From assembly GCA_001595385.3 (NCBI GenBank), contig LVEI03000001.1, forward strand, positions 248,001 through 312,000: a stretch of 64,000 nt of DNA, given 5' to 3'. Source of the DNA: Deltaproteobacteria bacterium GWC2_55_46 (GTDB taxonomy: Bacteria > Desulfobacterota > GWC2-55-46). Made by a program: the position numbers and the translations under genes. The first letter of the stretch is position 1; the number at the start of each line of letters is the position of its first letter. Below the pieces are notes generated by a model that saw only the letters and a list, made by a program, of their open reading frames with translations, was not told the DNA's origin and ran no database searches. This document shows, piece after piece, positions 36,969 to 46,021 of this stretch.

Positions 36969-39457
36969 CCAGGCATGTCACGATCATATCATTGGCGTTG
37001 TTTTTTCTCTCTATTTTCTCTTCGGCGGCGATAGCGGACACCTTTTCTCTTTCCTTCGATTCTCCCGCTGAGGTCGTCATGGCCGATCCGGAAGCGATAA
37101 TACCCGTTAAGGTCACCAATAACGGCCCATCAAAGAGCATACGCACTATCACCTTTAATATCGATACGGCCAAATATTCCTTCAGTTCATCGACACAGCC
37201 GCCTACAGGCTGGTGCATAAGCACCATATCGGCAGACTCCATTTCATTTGCCCTGGTCCAGGGCAGCGGCGCATGCAGTAATGGCAACACGGCAAGCCGT
37301 ATAGACCCTGGCGAGAGCGTGTTCTTTAATATTACGGTCCTGCCAATAGCCGCTGCTTCAGATTCAACGGACAGCTTTTCATCCGTGAGCGTTTCAAGCG
37401 AGGGGGGCTTTACACTGTCCGGGGCGCTCCCAACATGGACAAGGCGCTCTTTGGAGGCTGCTCTTTCAGCCGCCCCTTCATCGACCGGCGTCGGAGGCTC
37501 TATTACCCTCCAGATGCAGGTCACGAACCGTTCTACCGCTACCCAGACCGGGGTCGGCTCAAGCCCTGAGCCGCCGTCGCCGTCACTTCCCATAGCCGCA
37601 AGGACAGAAGGGCCGTATTACGCCGCCACGCTACTGAGCTCTTCTCTTTCGGATTCAGCCTCAACGGTCAACGTCTCATCCACCTCTGATTTTCCTTCAA
37701 GCGGGATATTAAGGGTCGGCACCGAGGATATCTGCTACAGCAATAAGACGGCAACATCCTTTACCGGCGCTACGCGCGGCTGTAACAGCACGACCGCTGC
37801 CGCGCATTCATCCGGCTCTCTTGTTTACAGCACCGACCAGTTTAGCCTCCTGCCAGGCCAAACAAAGGTCATCACCTGGATATACAGCGCAGACTCGAAC
37901 GGCAATGTCTATTTTACCTCGAGGGCGGCAAACTCGTCAGGGACCGCGAAATCCGCGTCCGTATCGTCGAATACCGTTGTAATTGGTGACTTTACCGCCT
38001 CGCTTGCCATTACGCCGTCAAGCGTAATAAGCGGCCAGCAGATAACGGCAGAGATGACCGTAGCCAATAACGGCACAGGGGCGCTCATAAATATCGTCCC
38101 GTCGAGCCTTTCCCAGTGCGCCGGCGGCGCGACCGAAAATTTGGTCTCGGGGCCAACGCCAGCGCTTATCTCGTCACTTTCCGCCGGAAGCTCAGGCGTA
38201 TTCGTCTGGACATACCAGATAACAGGCGCAGTCGGCCAGACTTACTGCTTGAGCGGAGACGCGAGCGCCAACGGGTCTGTGGCGACCAACACAGCCACAT
38301 CCAATGCCGGTGTGATATCAAACTATTCGGTGACCGTTGCCCCTTCGGTCGTCTCAAGCGGGTCGACCGACAAGACCATAACGTGGGCGGTGCATAACGG
38401 CGGAGGGTGCTCGATCAGGGATGTCGAGATAGCGATACCCGCTCCCTGGAGCTGTTCTTCGGTCTCCGCGCCCGCCGGGTGGTCAGGCTCCTGCGGGGCT
38501 ACGGCCCCCTTTTCAAGCGGAGGCTCTGGAAGCGATATCGGTTCAGGCTCGACCGGTTCTTTTTCGATTACCTTTTCCTCAACCGAGACCGTCTCCTCGG
38601 ATAAGGATGTATCGTTCCCGGTGTCGGTGTTGCCAAGGGGATGCGGGGGAGCCACAACCACCCTCGGGAGCTATGTTACCGTCTCGGCAAACACGATCGT
38701 CCTGTCGCATTCTCCTGCCGGGCCTGTCTACGCCGACGGAAGCTCGTACTATACCATGACCGCCACCCTTACCTCAGGAGGGTCGCCTTTGGCCGGCAAG
38801 ACCGTGACCTTCTCTACAACGAACGGCAGCCTTAGCGCCTCTTCAGCCGTTACCGACGGTAGCGGAGAAGCGAGCGTAACTCTCACCTCTCCCAACAGCA
38901 CTACCGACACAACCGCCACCGTTACAGCCAATTATATGAATGCCCAAGACACCGAACTGGTCAACTTTTCCGGCTGGGCAGGGGCAAATATCCAGTATTG
39001 GGGTGGGCTCACAGCGACAACCGGGGGAGTGCCTGCGGCAACAGCCGATTGCGGCCAGAAATACTCTTTTAAATTAAGGGTTAAGAACTTGAGCTCGACT
39101 ACCGATATGAACTTGACAAAGTCGAGCTATTTCGCTTTTAACGATTCGGCCTCCGGGGGGACGGCCGTATTCCAGGCGTATCTCGATTCAAACACATCTG
39201 TGCCAGGAAACACAGAGACAGAGGTGACGTTCGGCTCACCGACGAGCTCTGGCGGAGGTGGAGATGTAACGCTATCCACGGCCTTTATAGCGGGCACGTA
39301 CATGCCCCTGGTCAACCAGACGCCTCCCCCGGCAAGCGGCCTTTTCCTGACCGACGGCACGAACAGCCAATGGAGGAGCGTTACCGACTCGGTTACCGTA
39401 ACCGGGTCTTGCGGGGTGGTAAGGGTCAGGATAATCGAGTGGCATGAGATGCGCTAA
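36965..39457 (+). CDS. Secreted surface protein with Ig-like (Big_1) domain, MshQ position
   Basis: 830 residues from ATG 36965, which overlaps the previous stop; a longer frame from 36887 is not favoured because the signal peptide (hydrophobic SLALFFLSIFSSAAIA) begins just after 36965. The protein is rich in Ser, Thr and Gly with beta-strand repeats: CARDB/COG1361-like segments such as VKVTNNGPSKSIRTITFNI and EMTVANNGTGALINI. Near 580-660 lies an invasin-type Big_1 repeat (MTATLTSGGSPLAGKTVTF, then GEASVTLTSP). It occupies the place of MshQ, thought to be a tip or adhesion component. A tip adhesin is the best guess; no homology to Vibrio MshQ was confirmed. Confidence 0.72.
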   Translation: MTRHVTIISLALFFLSIFSSAAIADTFSLSFDSPAEVVMADPEAIIPVKVTNNGPSKSIRTITFNIDTAKYSFSSSTQPPTGWCISTISADSISFALVQGSGACSNGNTASRIDPGESVFFNITVLPIAAASDSTDSFSSVSVSSEGGFTLSGALPTWTRRSLEAALSAAPSSTGVGGSITLQMQVTNRSTATQTGVGSSPEPPSPSLPIAARTEGPYYAATLLSSSLSDSASTVNVSSTSDFPSSGILRVGTEDICYSNKTATSFTGATRGCNSTTAAAHSSGSLVYSTDQFSLLPGQTKVITWIYSADSNGNVYFTSRAANSSGTAKSASVSSNTVVIGDFTASLAITPSSVISGQQITAEMTVANNGTGALINIVPSSLSQCAGGATENLVSGPTPALISSLSAGSSGVFVWTYQITGAVGQTYCLSGDASANGSVATNTATSNAGVISNYSVTVAPSVVSSGSTDKTITWAVHNGGGCSIRDVEIAIPAPWSCSSVSAPAGWSGSCGATAPFSSGGSGSDIGSGSTGSFSITFSSTETVSSDKDVSFPVSVLPRGCGGATTTLGSYVTVSANTIVLSHSPAGPVYADGSSYYTMTATLTSGGSPLAGKTVTFSTTNGSLSASSAVTDGSGEASVTLTSPNSTTDTTATVTANYMNAQDTELVNFSGWAGANIQYWGGLTATTGGVPAATADCGQKYSFKLRVKNLSSTTDMNLTKSSYFAFNDSASGGTAVFQAYLDSNTSVPGNTETEVTFGSPTSSGGGGDVTLSTAFIAGTYMPLVNQTPPPASGLFLTDGTNSQWRSVTDSVTVTGSCGVVRVRIIEWHEMR

Positions 39458-39469
39458 AGCGGAGCGGAA

Positions 39470-40522
39470 ATGATTGTAAGTTCCCTAAATATGGAATATA
39501 ATAAGTCACTTACGATGGCAGGCGATACGGCCGGTTCCCGGCCTTATCTGGCCGTCAACCCTTATCCGGATGCCGGGATGTACGAAAGATTCTTCTTTCT
39601 AAAGGAAAAGCCTTTCCATATCACCCCTGATCCCAGGTTCCTCTACTTAAGCAGAAAGCATCGCGAGGCCATAGACCTCCTTACCTTCGGCATAAACGGA
39701 AGGAAGGGGTTTATCCTCTTGACCGGCGAGGTCGGCACAGGAAAGACTACGCTTTGCAGGGCGCTCCTTGAAAAGCTCCCTCCTGGCACCGAGAGCGCCC
39801 TTATATTGAACCCGGTCCTCTCCGATGTAGAACTCCTTAAGACCATAACGCAGGACTTAAGTCTAAAGGTAGCCGAGGACACCCCCAAGGGGCATATAGA
39901 CGCCCTCAACAGCTTCCTCCTGGAGCTTTCTGCCTCTGGCGGTAACGCCGTTGTGATTATAGACGAGGCGCAGAACCTAAGCCCGGCCGCCCTTGAGATG
40001 GTCAGGCTCCTTTCAAACCTGGAGACAGAGAAAGAGAAGCTCCTGCAGATAATACTCGTGGGGCAGCCCGAGCTTAAGGAAAAGCTCTCAAGGACGAATT
40101 TGAGGCAGTTGAACCAGCGTATCATAATACGCCACCACCTTGAGCCGCTCGACTTGGGCGAGACGGGCGCGTATATCGAAAACCGTCTCGCTATCGCGGG
40201 CGGAAATGGCGTGGAGTTCACGAAGGACGCGCTGAGGTCCATACACAAGGGCTCTGGCGGCATACCGCGGATGATAAACATAATCTGCGACAGGGCGCTT
40301 ACGGCAGCCTTCATAGACGGCAAAAAGGCCGTCGACTCAAGCGTACTCGGGAAGGCGCTCGTCGAGCTTCGCAGGGAAGGGTACATACAGGACGGGGCCG
40401 ATGGATCAGCAGGACCGTATCTGCATTATACCCCGCACATAGCCCTGTCAGCTTTTGTACTCTCTTTCATAGCCGGTATCCTCTGGGGGGCAGAGCTCCT
40501 TAAGATCGCGGCCGGATATTGA
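39470..40522 (+). CDS. MshM/ExeA-like AAA ATPase
   Basis: 350 residues. The conserved start of the family (MYERFFFLKEKPFHITPDPRF) begins at residue 37, ATG 39578; the ATG at 39470 has GGAG five bases upstream and is kept, so a 36-residue extension is uncertain. Walker A GEVGTGKTTL is near residue 87 and Walker B VVIIDEAQNLS near 162, then GIPRMINIICDRAL. A single transmembrane helix near the C-terminus (HIALSAFVLSFIAGILWG) anchors it. ExeA-type ATPases help secretin assembly across peptidoglycan; no peptidoglycan-binding domain is attached here. Confidence 0.85.
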   Translation: MIVSSLNMEYNKSLTMAGDTAGSRPYLAVNPYPDAGMYERFFFLKEKPFHITPDPRFLYLSRKHREAIDLLTFGINGRKGFILLTGEVGTGKTTLCRALLEKLPPGTESALILNPVLSDVELLKTITQDLSLKVAEDTPKGHIDALNSFLLELSASGGNAVVIIDEAQNLSPAALEMVRLLSNLETEKEKLLQIILVGQPELKEKLSRTNLRQLNQRIIIRHHLEPLDLGETGAYIENRLAIAGGNGVEFTKDALRSIHKGSGGIPRMINIICDRALTAAFIDGKKAVDSSVLGKALVELRREGYIQDGADGSAGPYLHYTPHIALSAFVLSFIAGILWGAELLKIAAGY

Positions 40523-40534
40523 GGTTAAGATGAT

Positions 40535-41266
40535 ATGAGCCTCATACATCAGGCGTTAAAGAAGCTTGAAGGTGAGAGGGCCGGCGGCGCCATCCGGCGC
40601 GATTACGCGTTCAGGGGCGGAAGCAATTCGATCTCATCGCGCGCTCTTCTGATCATCCCTGTAATAATCGGGGCAGTTGCCGCGTTCTTTTTTCTTACAC
40701 CTTCCAATACGAGGAACACTGCCGTAACGGCTCCGCAGGCTGCCGTCCAACCGGCAACGCCGGCAACGCCTTCCAGGCCTTCTGCCGAAGAGCTTAACAG
40801 GAAGGGGATGGAGCAATATAGCCTCGGCAGGTTAGAGGAGGCTGCGACAGCCTTCAAAGAGGCTTCTGGAATCGAGCCGGGGGCAGCTTTTATCCATAAC
40901 AATATCGGCCTTTCCTCCATGAGGCTTGGCAAGAGACAGGATGCCGAGGCGGCGTTTAAAAAGGCTATCGCCCTTGAGCCCGGATACACGGAAGCGCGTA
41001 ACAATTATGCCTCGCTTCTTATCTCCTCAGGGAGCCTTAAAAAGGCGCAGGTGTTGCTTGAAGAGGCGTTGAAATCCAACCCAGGGTACGCTGACGCGCA
41101 CTTCAACCTCGCCGTGCTCCTTGAGAAAAGAGGCGACCTGGCCGGGGCCATCGGCCATTACGAGGCCTTCCTCAACAAAGACGGCAAGGCGGATGGAGAG
41201 AAGGTCAAAAAAAAGATAATGGAGCTGCGGTCAGCCCTGATACTCAAGGAGGCCCGTGGTTGGTGA
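40535..41266 (+). CDS. TPR membrane protein (MshN-like)
   Basis: 243 residues. N-terminal SLIHQALKKLEGERAG, a phrase common in MshN/GspB-type partners of the ExeA ATPase, then one transmembrane helix (about 31-48). A Pro/Ala-rich linker (about 60-80) and three to four tetratricopeptide repeats (about 88-215, with NRKGMEQYSLGRLEEAATAF, NNIGLSSMRLGKRQDAEAAF and NNYASLLISSGSLKKAQVLL) follow. It probably acts as a periplasmic scaffold with the MshM-like ATPase and the secretin. Overlaps the next gene slightly. Confidence 0.8.
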   Translation: MSLIHQALKKLEGERAGGAIRRDYAFRGGSNSISSRALLIIPVIIGAVAAFFFLTPSNTRNTAVTAPQAAVQPATPATPSRPSAEELNRKGMEQYSLGRLEEAATAFKEASGIEPGAAFIHNNIGLSSMRLGKRQDAEAAFKKAIALEPGYTEARNNYASLLISSGSLKKAQVLLEEALKSNPGYADAHFNLAVLLEKRGDLAGAIGHYEAFLNKDGKADGEKVKKKIMELRSALILKEARGW

Positions 41267-42267
41267 TGCTCTGGCAAGATACCCTTATAGGCATTGACCT
41301 CGGCGCGTGGTCGGTCAAGGCGGTCATCCTCTCCGGCAGCAGGGGGTCGTACCGGCTCAAGGCCGCGGCCTATATGAAGCTCCCGAAAGAGGCCAGGGAC
41401 GGCGACCTTGGGGCCGAGGCGCTTGCCTCATTCCTCCGCTCAAACGGCATAAAGGGCGGGAAGGCATCGGTCCTCATGACAGGCCACTCGCTCATGTTCA
41501 GGCATTTCTTCCTGCCTGAGATGCCTGAGAAGGACCTGTTGGAGGCCGTGAAATGGGAGATAAGGAAAGAGGTCTCGATAGCGCCTTCCGAGCTTGTCTC
41601 GGATTTCGTCCTGGCAGCAGGCGGGGCCGCTGAGCACAAGAGCTCTATCATAGCCTTTGCCGGCGTAAAAAAAGAGATAGATTCCATCCTGTCCTATTAC
41701 AGGGAGGCCGGGGTCGACGCCAGGGTGATAGAGGTCGTCCCGACGGCCCTTCTCGCCTCTTTTGACGCCAACAACGCCTGGGAGGATGGCTTGAACTACG
41801 CTATCCTGGATATCGGCTACTCGAAGAGCACGCTTGCCATCTTCAAGAAAAAGCGGCTCGCCTTTACCAGGGAGATATCCATGGGAGGGCAGGAGTTCAC
41901 CAGGGCCGCGCAGAAGGCTACGCAAAAAGGGACTGAAGAGGCCGAGGAGTTCAAGCACTCTGCCGGCCACGGCGAGGCGATGTCGGTATTCCCTGCCGCA
42001 ATAGAGCGGCTCTCGACCGAGGTCCACAGGTCTTTCGACTATTACCAGGCACAGTACAGGGAAGGCGGCGTGGACAAGTTATTTCTCTCAGGCGGCTCCG
42101 CCCTCCTTAAAGGGCTGGACAGCGCCCTATCTGCTTCGATCGGCATACATGTGTTCATCGACGATCCCTTCAGGAAGATAAAGCTGCCGCACAGGGAAGA
42201 AGGGCTCACAGGGCTCAGTCCCTGCTTTTCCGTGGCCATGGGCCTCGCGTTGCGGGCGGGGGCGTGA
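41260..42267 (+). CDS. Pilus assembly protein PilM-like (MshI position), actin-fold ATPase
   Basis: 335 residues with the actin-like fold of PilM: phosphate-1 motif IGIDLGAWSVKAVIL, connecting segment YAILDIGYSKSTLAIF (about 180-195) and LSGGSALLKGLDSAL for the adenosine site. It also carries the PEMPEKDLLEAVKWEIRKEV signature found in PilM. It would bind the PilN N-terminus in the cytoplasm and link the alignment complex to the ATPase. ATG or the second in-frame ATG two codons later may be used. ATGATG overlap with the next gene. Confidence 0.88.
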   Translation: MVMLWQDTLIGIDLGAWSVKAVILSGSRGSYRLKAAAYMKLPKEARDGDLGAEALASFLRSNGIKGGKASVLMTGHSLMFRHFFLPEMPEKDLLEAVKWEIRKEVSIAPSELVSDFVLAAGGAAEHKSSIIAFAGVKKEIDSILSYYREAGVDARVIEVVPTALLASFDANNAWEDGLNYAILDIGYSKSTLAIFKKKRLAFTREISMGGQEFTRAAQKATQKGTEEAEEFKHSAGHGEAMSVFPAAIERLSTEVHRSFDYYQAQYREGGVDKLFLSGGSALLKGLDSALSASIGIHVFIDDPFRKIKLPHREEGLTGLSPCFSVAMGLALRAGA

Positions 42268-42863
42268 TGATAAAGGGAATAAACCTCATACCCGACGAGA
42301 TAAAAAGGGAATGGCTGAGGAAGAAGGTAAGAAAGACCCTCATAGCCGCGGCAACGGCCTATATCATCCTTCTTGGCTCTGTCTTTTTCATCCAGCGCGG
42401 TTCACTTGAGGCCAAAGGGGCCGAGGCCATCGCTGTAGCGGCTGAAAAAGAGCGCGTCATCTCAAAAGGTTCAGGATACGCAGAACTTGCCATGAGGCTG
42501 CAGCAGGCAAAGCAGTCTGAGGCGGAGATAGCGAAGAAGTTGAGCGTTACGGCGGGCCTTTCAAGGACTGCCTGGTCGCAGGTGCTTAAAAGGCTCAGCC
42601 ACGACGTGCCGCAGGGCGTATGGCTCAGAGGCATATCAACCGCTGACTTGACCGGGGGTGGCGCGAAGAGGGTGCGCGTTATGGGAAGCGCGACAGCGAA
42701 CAAGGCCATAGCGGATTTTATCTTTACGCTCGAGAACTCCGGCTTCTTCAGCTCCGTTACCCTTGCCTATACGCAGAAAAGGGAGCTTCAGGCGGGCCAG
42801 GCATATGACTTTGAGCTATACATGAACATCAACAAGACCGGCGAGACGTCGTATGATTGGTGA
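42264..42863 (+). CDS. Pilus alignment protein PilN-like
   Basis: 199 residues, bitopic. The cytoplasmic N-terminus IKGINLIPDEIKREW matches the PilN motif (INLLP) that docks in PilM, then comes a transmembrane helix (about 26-44), a coiled-coil-prone stretch and a ferredoxin-like periplasmic domain with PQGVWLRGIST and VRVMGSATANKAIADFIFTL. Overlaps both neighbours (PilM-like and PilO-like genes). Confidence 0.85.
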   Translation: MMIKGINLIPDEIKREWLRKKVRKTLIAAATAYIILLGSVFFIQRGSLEAKGAEAIAVAAEKERVISKGSGYAELAMRLQQAKQSEAEIAKKLSVTAGLSRTAWSQVLKRLSHDVPQGVWLRGISTADLTGGGAKRVRVMGSATANKAIADFIFTLENSGFFSSVTLAYTQKRELQAGQAYDFELYMNINKTGETSYDW

Positions 42864-43461
42864 CCTTAAAAAACACCTTCAGTCGATAGACCTCCGTTCC
42901 CTGGGCAGGTTCAGGCAGGAGGCCATCGGGGTCATAGCCCTTATGGCCATCTCCATATTTTTCTACAGGTTCGTATACCTCGGTAACAAGGCGGAGCTCG
43001 CAAAGATAAACGCCGATATAGCCAACGGCAGGGCAGAGATCGCCCTGATCGAGGCTGAAGCCAGGTCGGCCCGGGGCCTCGACATGGCGGTAGAGGAATC
43101 TACAAGAAATCTGGAGGCGCTTGAGGAGAGGCACAGGAGCTTGACGGAGAAGCTCCCGTCTGACAGGCACATCTCCAAGCTCCTTTCCGAGTTCACCGGG
43201 AGTGCCAATACGGACTTGAAGGTCGTGGCGATAAAGCCGTTACAGCCGGAGGACAAAGGCGAGCTCGCCAGGCTTCCGTTCCAGATAACGCTCGAGTCCA
43301 GGTTCATCCCTCTGGGCAACTACATAGAAAGGCTCGAGCACCTGCCGAGGCTCATGGTAGTCGACAACCTGACGATAGAGCCCAGTGAAGACGGCTCTTC
43401 GGTCCTTAAATCCAACATATTCCTGAGCGCCTATGTGCTTGGCTACGGGGGCGGCAAGTGA
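42853..43461 (+). CDS. Pilus alignment protein PilO-like (MshJ position)
   Basis: 202 residues. One transmembrane helix (about 23-41, VIALMAISIFFYRFVYLG) is followed by a coiled coil (about 45-95) and a small alpha/beta domain with FQITLESRFIPLGNYIERLEHLPRLMVVDNLTI, typical of PilO. It would pair with the PilN-like protein in the inner-membrane alignment complex. Overlaps the genes on either side. Confidence 0.85.
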   Translation: MIGDLKKHLQSIDLRSLGRFRQEAIGVIALMAISIFFYRFVYLGNKAELAKINADIANGRAEIALIEAEARSARGLDMAVEESTRNLEALEERHRSLTEKLPSDRHISKLLSEFTGSANTDLKVVAIKPLQPEDKGELARLPFQITLESRFIPLGNYIERLEHLPRLMVVDNLTIEPSEDGSSVLKSNIFLSAYVLGYGGGK

Positions 43462-43859
43462 GAGGATTGTCCGCCTGCATATCCGCGGCAGTGTTATTGA
43501 CGCTTCTTTTCCCGGCCGTGCTTCTGGCCGGGGCCGAGTCTCTTTCATACAGGACAGAGCTTCCGGCTTCTCCGGTTGAAAGGCACGGCCTTGCCTGGGG
43601 CAAGGACCCATTTGTGCCGGGCCTTAAGGCCGGAGCCAGGGGGGAGGCGGCTGAAGTAAAATTAACGGCGGTCTTCTATAACAGGGAAAACCCATCCGCC
43701 ATCATTAACGACCGGATAATCTACAGGGGAAGCCTTGTTTCCGGGCAAAAAGTTATTGATATAGGGATGACTCATGTTATACTCCAAGGTGAAAATGGCC
43801 CGATTAGGCTTGAACTGGCCGAGATTCCGGAGCTTCGTGATGTCAATAAGAAGGATTGA
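43458..43859 (+). CDS. PilP/MshK-like pilus assembly protein
   Basis: 133 residues with an N-terminal signal sequence (SAAVLLTLLFPAVLLAGA) and no lipobox at the usual place. The body KDPFVPGLKAG, then LTAVFYNRENPSAIINDRIIYRGSLVSGQKVIDIGMTHVIL, matches the GspC homology-region-like beta sandwich shared by PilP and MshK, which links the alignment complex to the secretin N0 domain. GTG start overlapping the PilO-like gene. Its end overlaps the secretin start by 20 bases. Confidence 0.78.
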   Translation: MRGLSACISAAVLLTLLFPAVLLAGAESLSYRTELPASPVERHGLAWGKDPFVPGLKAGARGEAAEVKLTAVFYNRENPSAIINDRIIYRGSLVSGQKVIDIGMTHVILQGENGPIRLELAEIPELRDVNKKD

Positions 43860-45171
43860 TGGGGGCTGGTTCACGAGCCTTCTTCTCGCAGCGCTGCTTT
43901 TTTTCATACCCTGCCTTGTTTCCGCCGAACTGAATCCAAGGATAGCCACAGACGACAGCCAGGAAAGGCTTTTCTCGATCGAAGTGAGGGAGGCCGAGAT
44001 CTCTGACGTGCTCCGCGCGCTTGCCCAGCAAAGCCGCCTGAATATCATCCTGGGCGAGGGCGTTACCGGAAAGGTAAGCGTGAGCTTCAGGAATATTCCT
44101 TTCCAGGACGCCATGGAGATGATAATAAAGGCAAACGGCCTCATGTACACCGTCCAGAACAACATCCTCTGGGTCGGGAAAAAGGTAGACGTCTCGGACG
44201 AGATGAAGGTCGAGATAGTCAAGCTCAATAACGCCGACCCAACCGTCGCCGTACAGCAGCTAAAGGGCATCATAAGCGAAAGCGGCACGGCCTTCGCCGA
44301 CCAGAGGACCAACTCGATAATAATAAGGGACCTGCCAAGGAACATAACAAAGTCCAGGAACCTTCTTACGGCTCTCGACACCCAGGCCGCCCAGGTAGTG
44401 ATAGAGGCCAGGATCGTCGAGGCAACGAACAACTTCGCGCGCCAGATAGGCGTGCGCTGGGGCCCAACTTATACGGGGAGCAATACCCTCGGCGGGAGCG
44501 CCCTTTTGCCTGATACCCCAACAGGGGACAGGAACTTCGCCGTGAACCTGCCTGCCACCAACCCGACCTCAGGCCTCGGCATCGTGGTCGGGAGCATCTC
44601 TGGAAAGCTGATACTCGATCTCGAGCTGTCCGCGGCAGAGACAAGAGGGGAGTTGAAGATCGTCTCAAGCCCCAAGATTGCGACCGTCGACAACAGGCCC
44701 GCTACCATACACAGCGGCCTTACCTTCCGCGTAAAGCTCTCTCAGGCCATAGTGACAGGCGGCGCCACGACCACTACGACTACCTCCGGTGACCTGGGCG
44801 GGCTCGAAGAGATAAAGACAGGGATAGACCTTACCGTTACCCCGAAGATATCCGATGACGGCTTCGTGTTCCTTAACATCAACACGCAGAAGAGCGACCC
44901 TGATTTCTCAAGGACAATAGACGGCATTCCGGGGGTCGCCGAAAAAAGCGCGTCTACATTTGTCATCGTAAAGGACGGAGAGACGGTGGTTATAGGGGGG
45001 CTCTACAGGACAGTTGCTTCCGAGCAGAAAAACGCGGTGCCGTTCCTCTCCAGGATACCGGTCCTTGGCCACCTTTTCAGCAGCACCGCCAAGGACGAAC
45101 AGCACGAGGAGCTACTTGTGTTCATCACCCCTAAGATAGTAAAGTACGAGAAGAGGGAGGTCTTGAATTGA
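43840..45171 (+). CDS. Outer-membrane secretin (MshL/PilQ/GspD family)
   Basis: 443 residues from ATG 43840; an upstream in-frame ATG at 43774 exists, but the signal peptide (LLLAALLFFIPCLVSA) follows only the later start, which has GGAG near. Domains: N0/STN (about 37-100, FSIEVREAEISDVLRALAQQ), N1 (about 110-165) and the C-terminal secretin barrel (about 215-430) with ETRGELKIVSSPKIATVDN and the terminal VPFLSRIPVLGHLF plus EELLVFITPKIV. An unusual run of threonines sits in the gate/hairpin region (ATTTTTTSGDLGG). Forms the pilus exit pore; only one N1 domain, so shorter than PilQ and like MshL. Confidence 0.92.
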   Translation: MSIRRIDGGWFTSLLLAALLFFIPCLVSAELNPRIATDDSQERLFSIEVREAEISDVLRALAQQSRLNIILGEGVTGKVSVSFRNIPFQDAMEMIIKANGLMYTVQNNILWVGKKVDVSDEMKVEIVKLNNADPTVAVQQLKGIISESGTAFADQRTNSIIIRDLPRNITKSRNLLTALDTQAAQVVIEARIVEATNNFARQIGVRWGPTYTGSNTLGGSALLPDTPTGDRNFAVNLPATNPTSGLGIVVGSISGKLILDLELSAAETRGELKIVSSPKIATVDNRPATIHSGLTFRVKLSQAIVTGGATTTTTTSGDLGGLEEIKTGIDLTVTPKISDDGFVFLNINTQKSDPDFSRTIDGIPGVAEKSASTFVIVKDGETVVIGGLYRTVASEQKNAVPFLSRIPVLGHLFSSTAKDEQHEELLVFITPKIVKYEKREVLN

Positions 45172-45908
45172 AGGACAAAAAGATAATCATAATCGCCGCC
45201 GCTTCGGCTGTCGTAGTAATAGCGCTCTTGATAATATTCATGCCCTCCGGCAATAAACAGGGCGAGCAGGCCCCTGAAGTGATATCCATGAGGGCCAGGG
45301 TTAGCGAGGAGGCTCCGCCTGCCGCGACTCCAGCCGCGACAGTTGATGGCGTGCCTGCTGTAGAGGGCGGAGCCCCTGCTGTCGTGGATACGCCATCTAC
45401 CCCCCCGTCTGTTGAAACAACAGCAGCAGCCCCGGCCCCGACAACGGCCCCTCCCGCACCCGCGCCGGTTGCAGCGCCGGCGCCTGTGAAAAAGAGCGTC
45501 GAGCAGGCCTTGAAAGCGCCAGAGCCTGTAAAGGAAACCAAACAGGTGGAGAAAAAAGAGGCCCCTGTCAAAAAGGCGGCAACGGAAAAAGAGCGCAAGG
45601 CTCAGAAGGCGGTAAAAACAGCTAAATCAGCAGAAAAGGCCGTAGTCAAGCCATGGGCCTTGAACATAGCCTCATTCGCGGCCCTTCCCGAGGCCCAGGG
45701 CCTTGCCGGCGCGCTTAAGAAAGCCGGGTACAATTCGTACATAACTGATTTCACGAAAGAATCGATCAAATGGCACAGGGTCAGGGTCGGCTTTTTCAAG
45801 AACCGTGAAGAAGCTGAGGCCGCAGCCAGGATCATCAAGTCCAAATTCCGTATCGACACCCCCTGGGTAGTAAAGCCGGACCGGCATGAGATGAATGCCC
45901 ACAGCTGA
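45168..45908 (+). CDS. SPOR-domain inner-membrane protein
   Basis: 246 residues, TTG start overlapping the secretin stop. One transmembrane helix (about 6-24), a Pro/Ala/Glu/Lys-rich periplasmic linker (about 40-155), then a SPOR domain (about 163-240, with WALNIASFAALPEAQGLAGAL, WHRVRVGFFKNREEAEAAA). SPOR domains bind denuded septal glycan strands, so the pilus machinery may be localised to division sites or young poles. It is last in the operon; a new promoter for miaB follows. Confidence 0.85.
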   Translation: MKDKKIIIIAAASAVVVIALLIIFMPSGNKQGEQAPEVISMRARVSEEAPPAATPAATVDGVPAVEGGAPAVVDTPSTPPSVETTAAAPAPTTAPPAPAPVAAPAPVKKSVEQALKAPEPVKETKQVEKKEAPVKKAATEKERKAQKAVKTAKSAEKAVVKPWALNIASFAALPEAQGLAGALKKAGYNSYITDFTKESIKWHRVRVGFFKNREEAEAAARIIKSKFRIDTPWVVKPDRHEMNAHS

Positions 45909-45957
45909 GGTCAGGGGCCAAAACTCTTCTCAAAACAAGAACTTTCCTAAAAGCGAC

Positions 45958-45987
45958 TTGACTGAGGCCTCCCAAAAACCTTAAAAT
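45958..45987 (+). promoter_or_regulatory. Promoter of miaB
   Basis: TTGACT (45958-45963), 18-bp spacer, TAAAAT (45982-45987); five of six matches in each box. Transcription from about 45994 excludes an in-frame ATG at 45986 and supports the ATG at 46022. A small hairpin, AAAATGTCC with GGGCATTTT (45983-46002), overlaps the start region. Confidence 0.65.
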
Positions 45988-46021
45988 GTCCTTGGGCATT
46001 TTGTTATTGGGGATAAACGGT

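Noticed and set aside
45986-46021. Upstream ATG for miaB
   Set aside because: It lies within the -10 region and before the probable transcription start; the ATG at 46022 gives the family-typical N-terminus.
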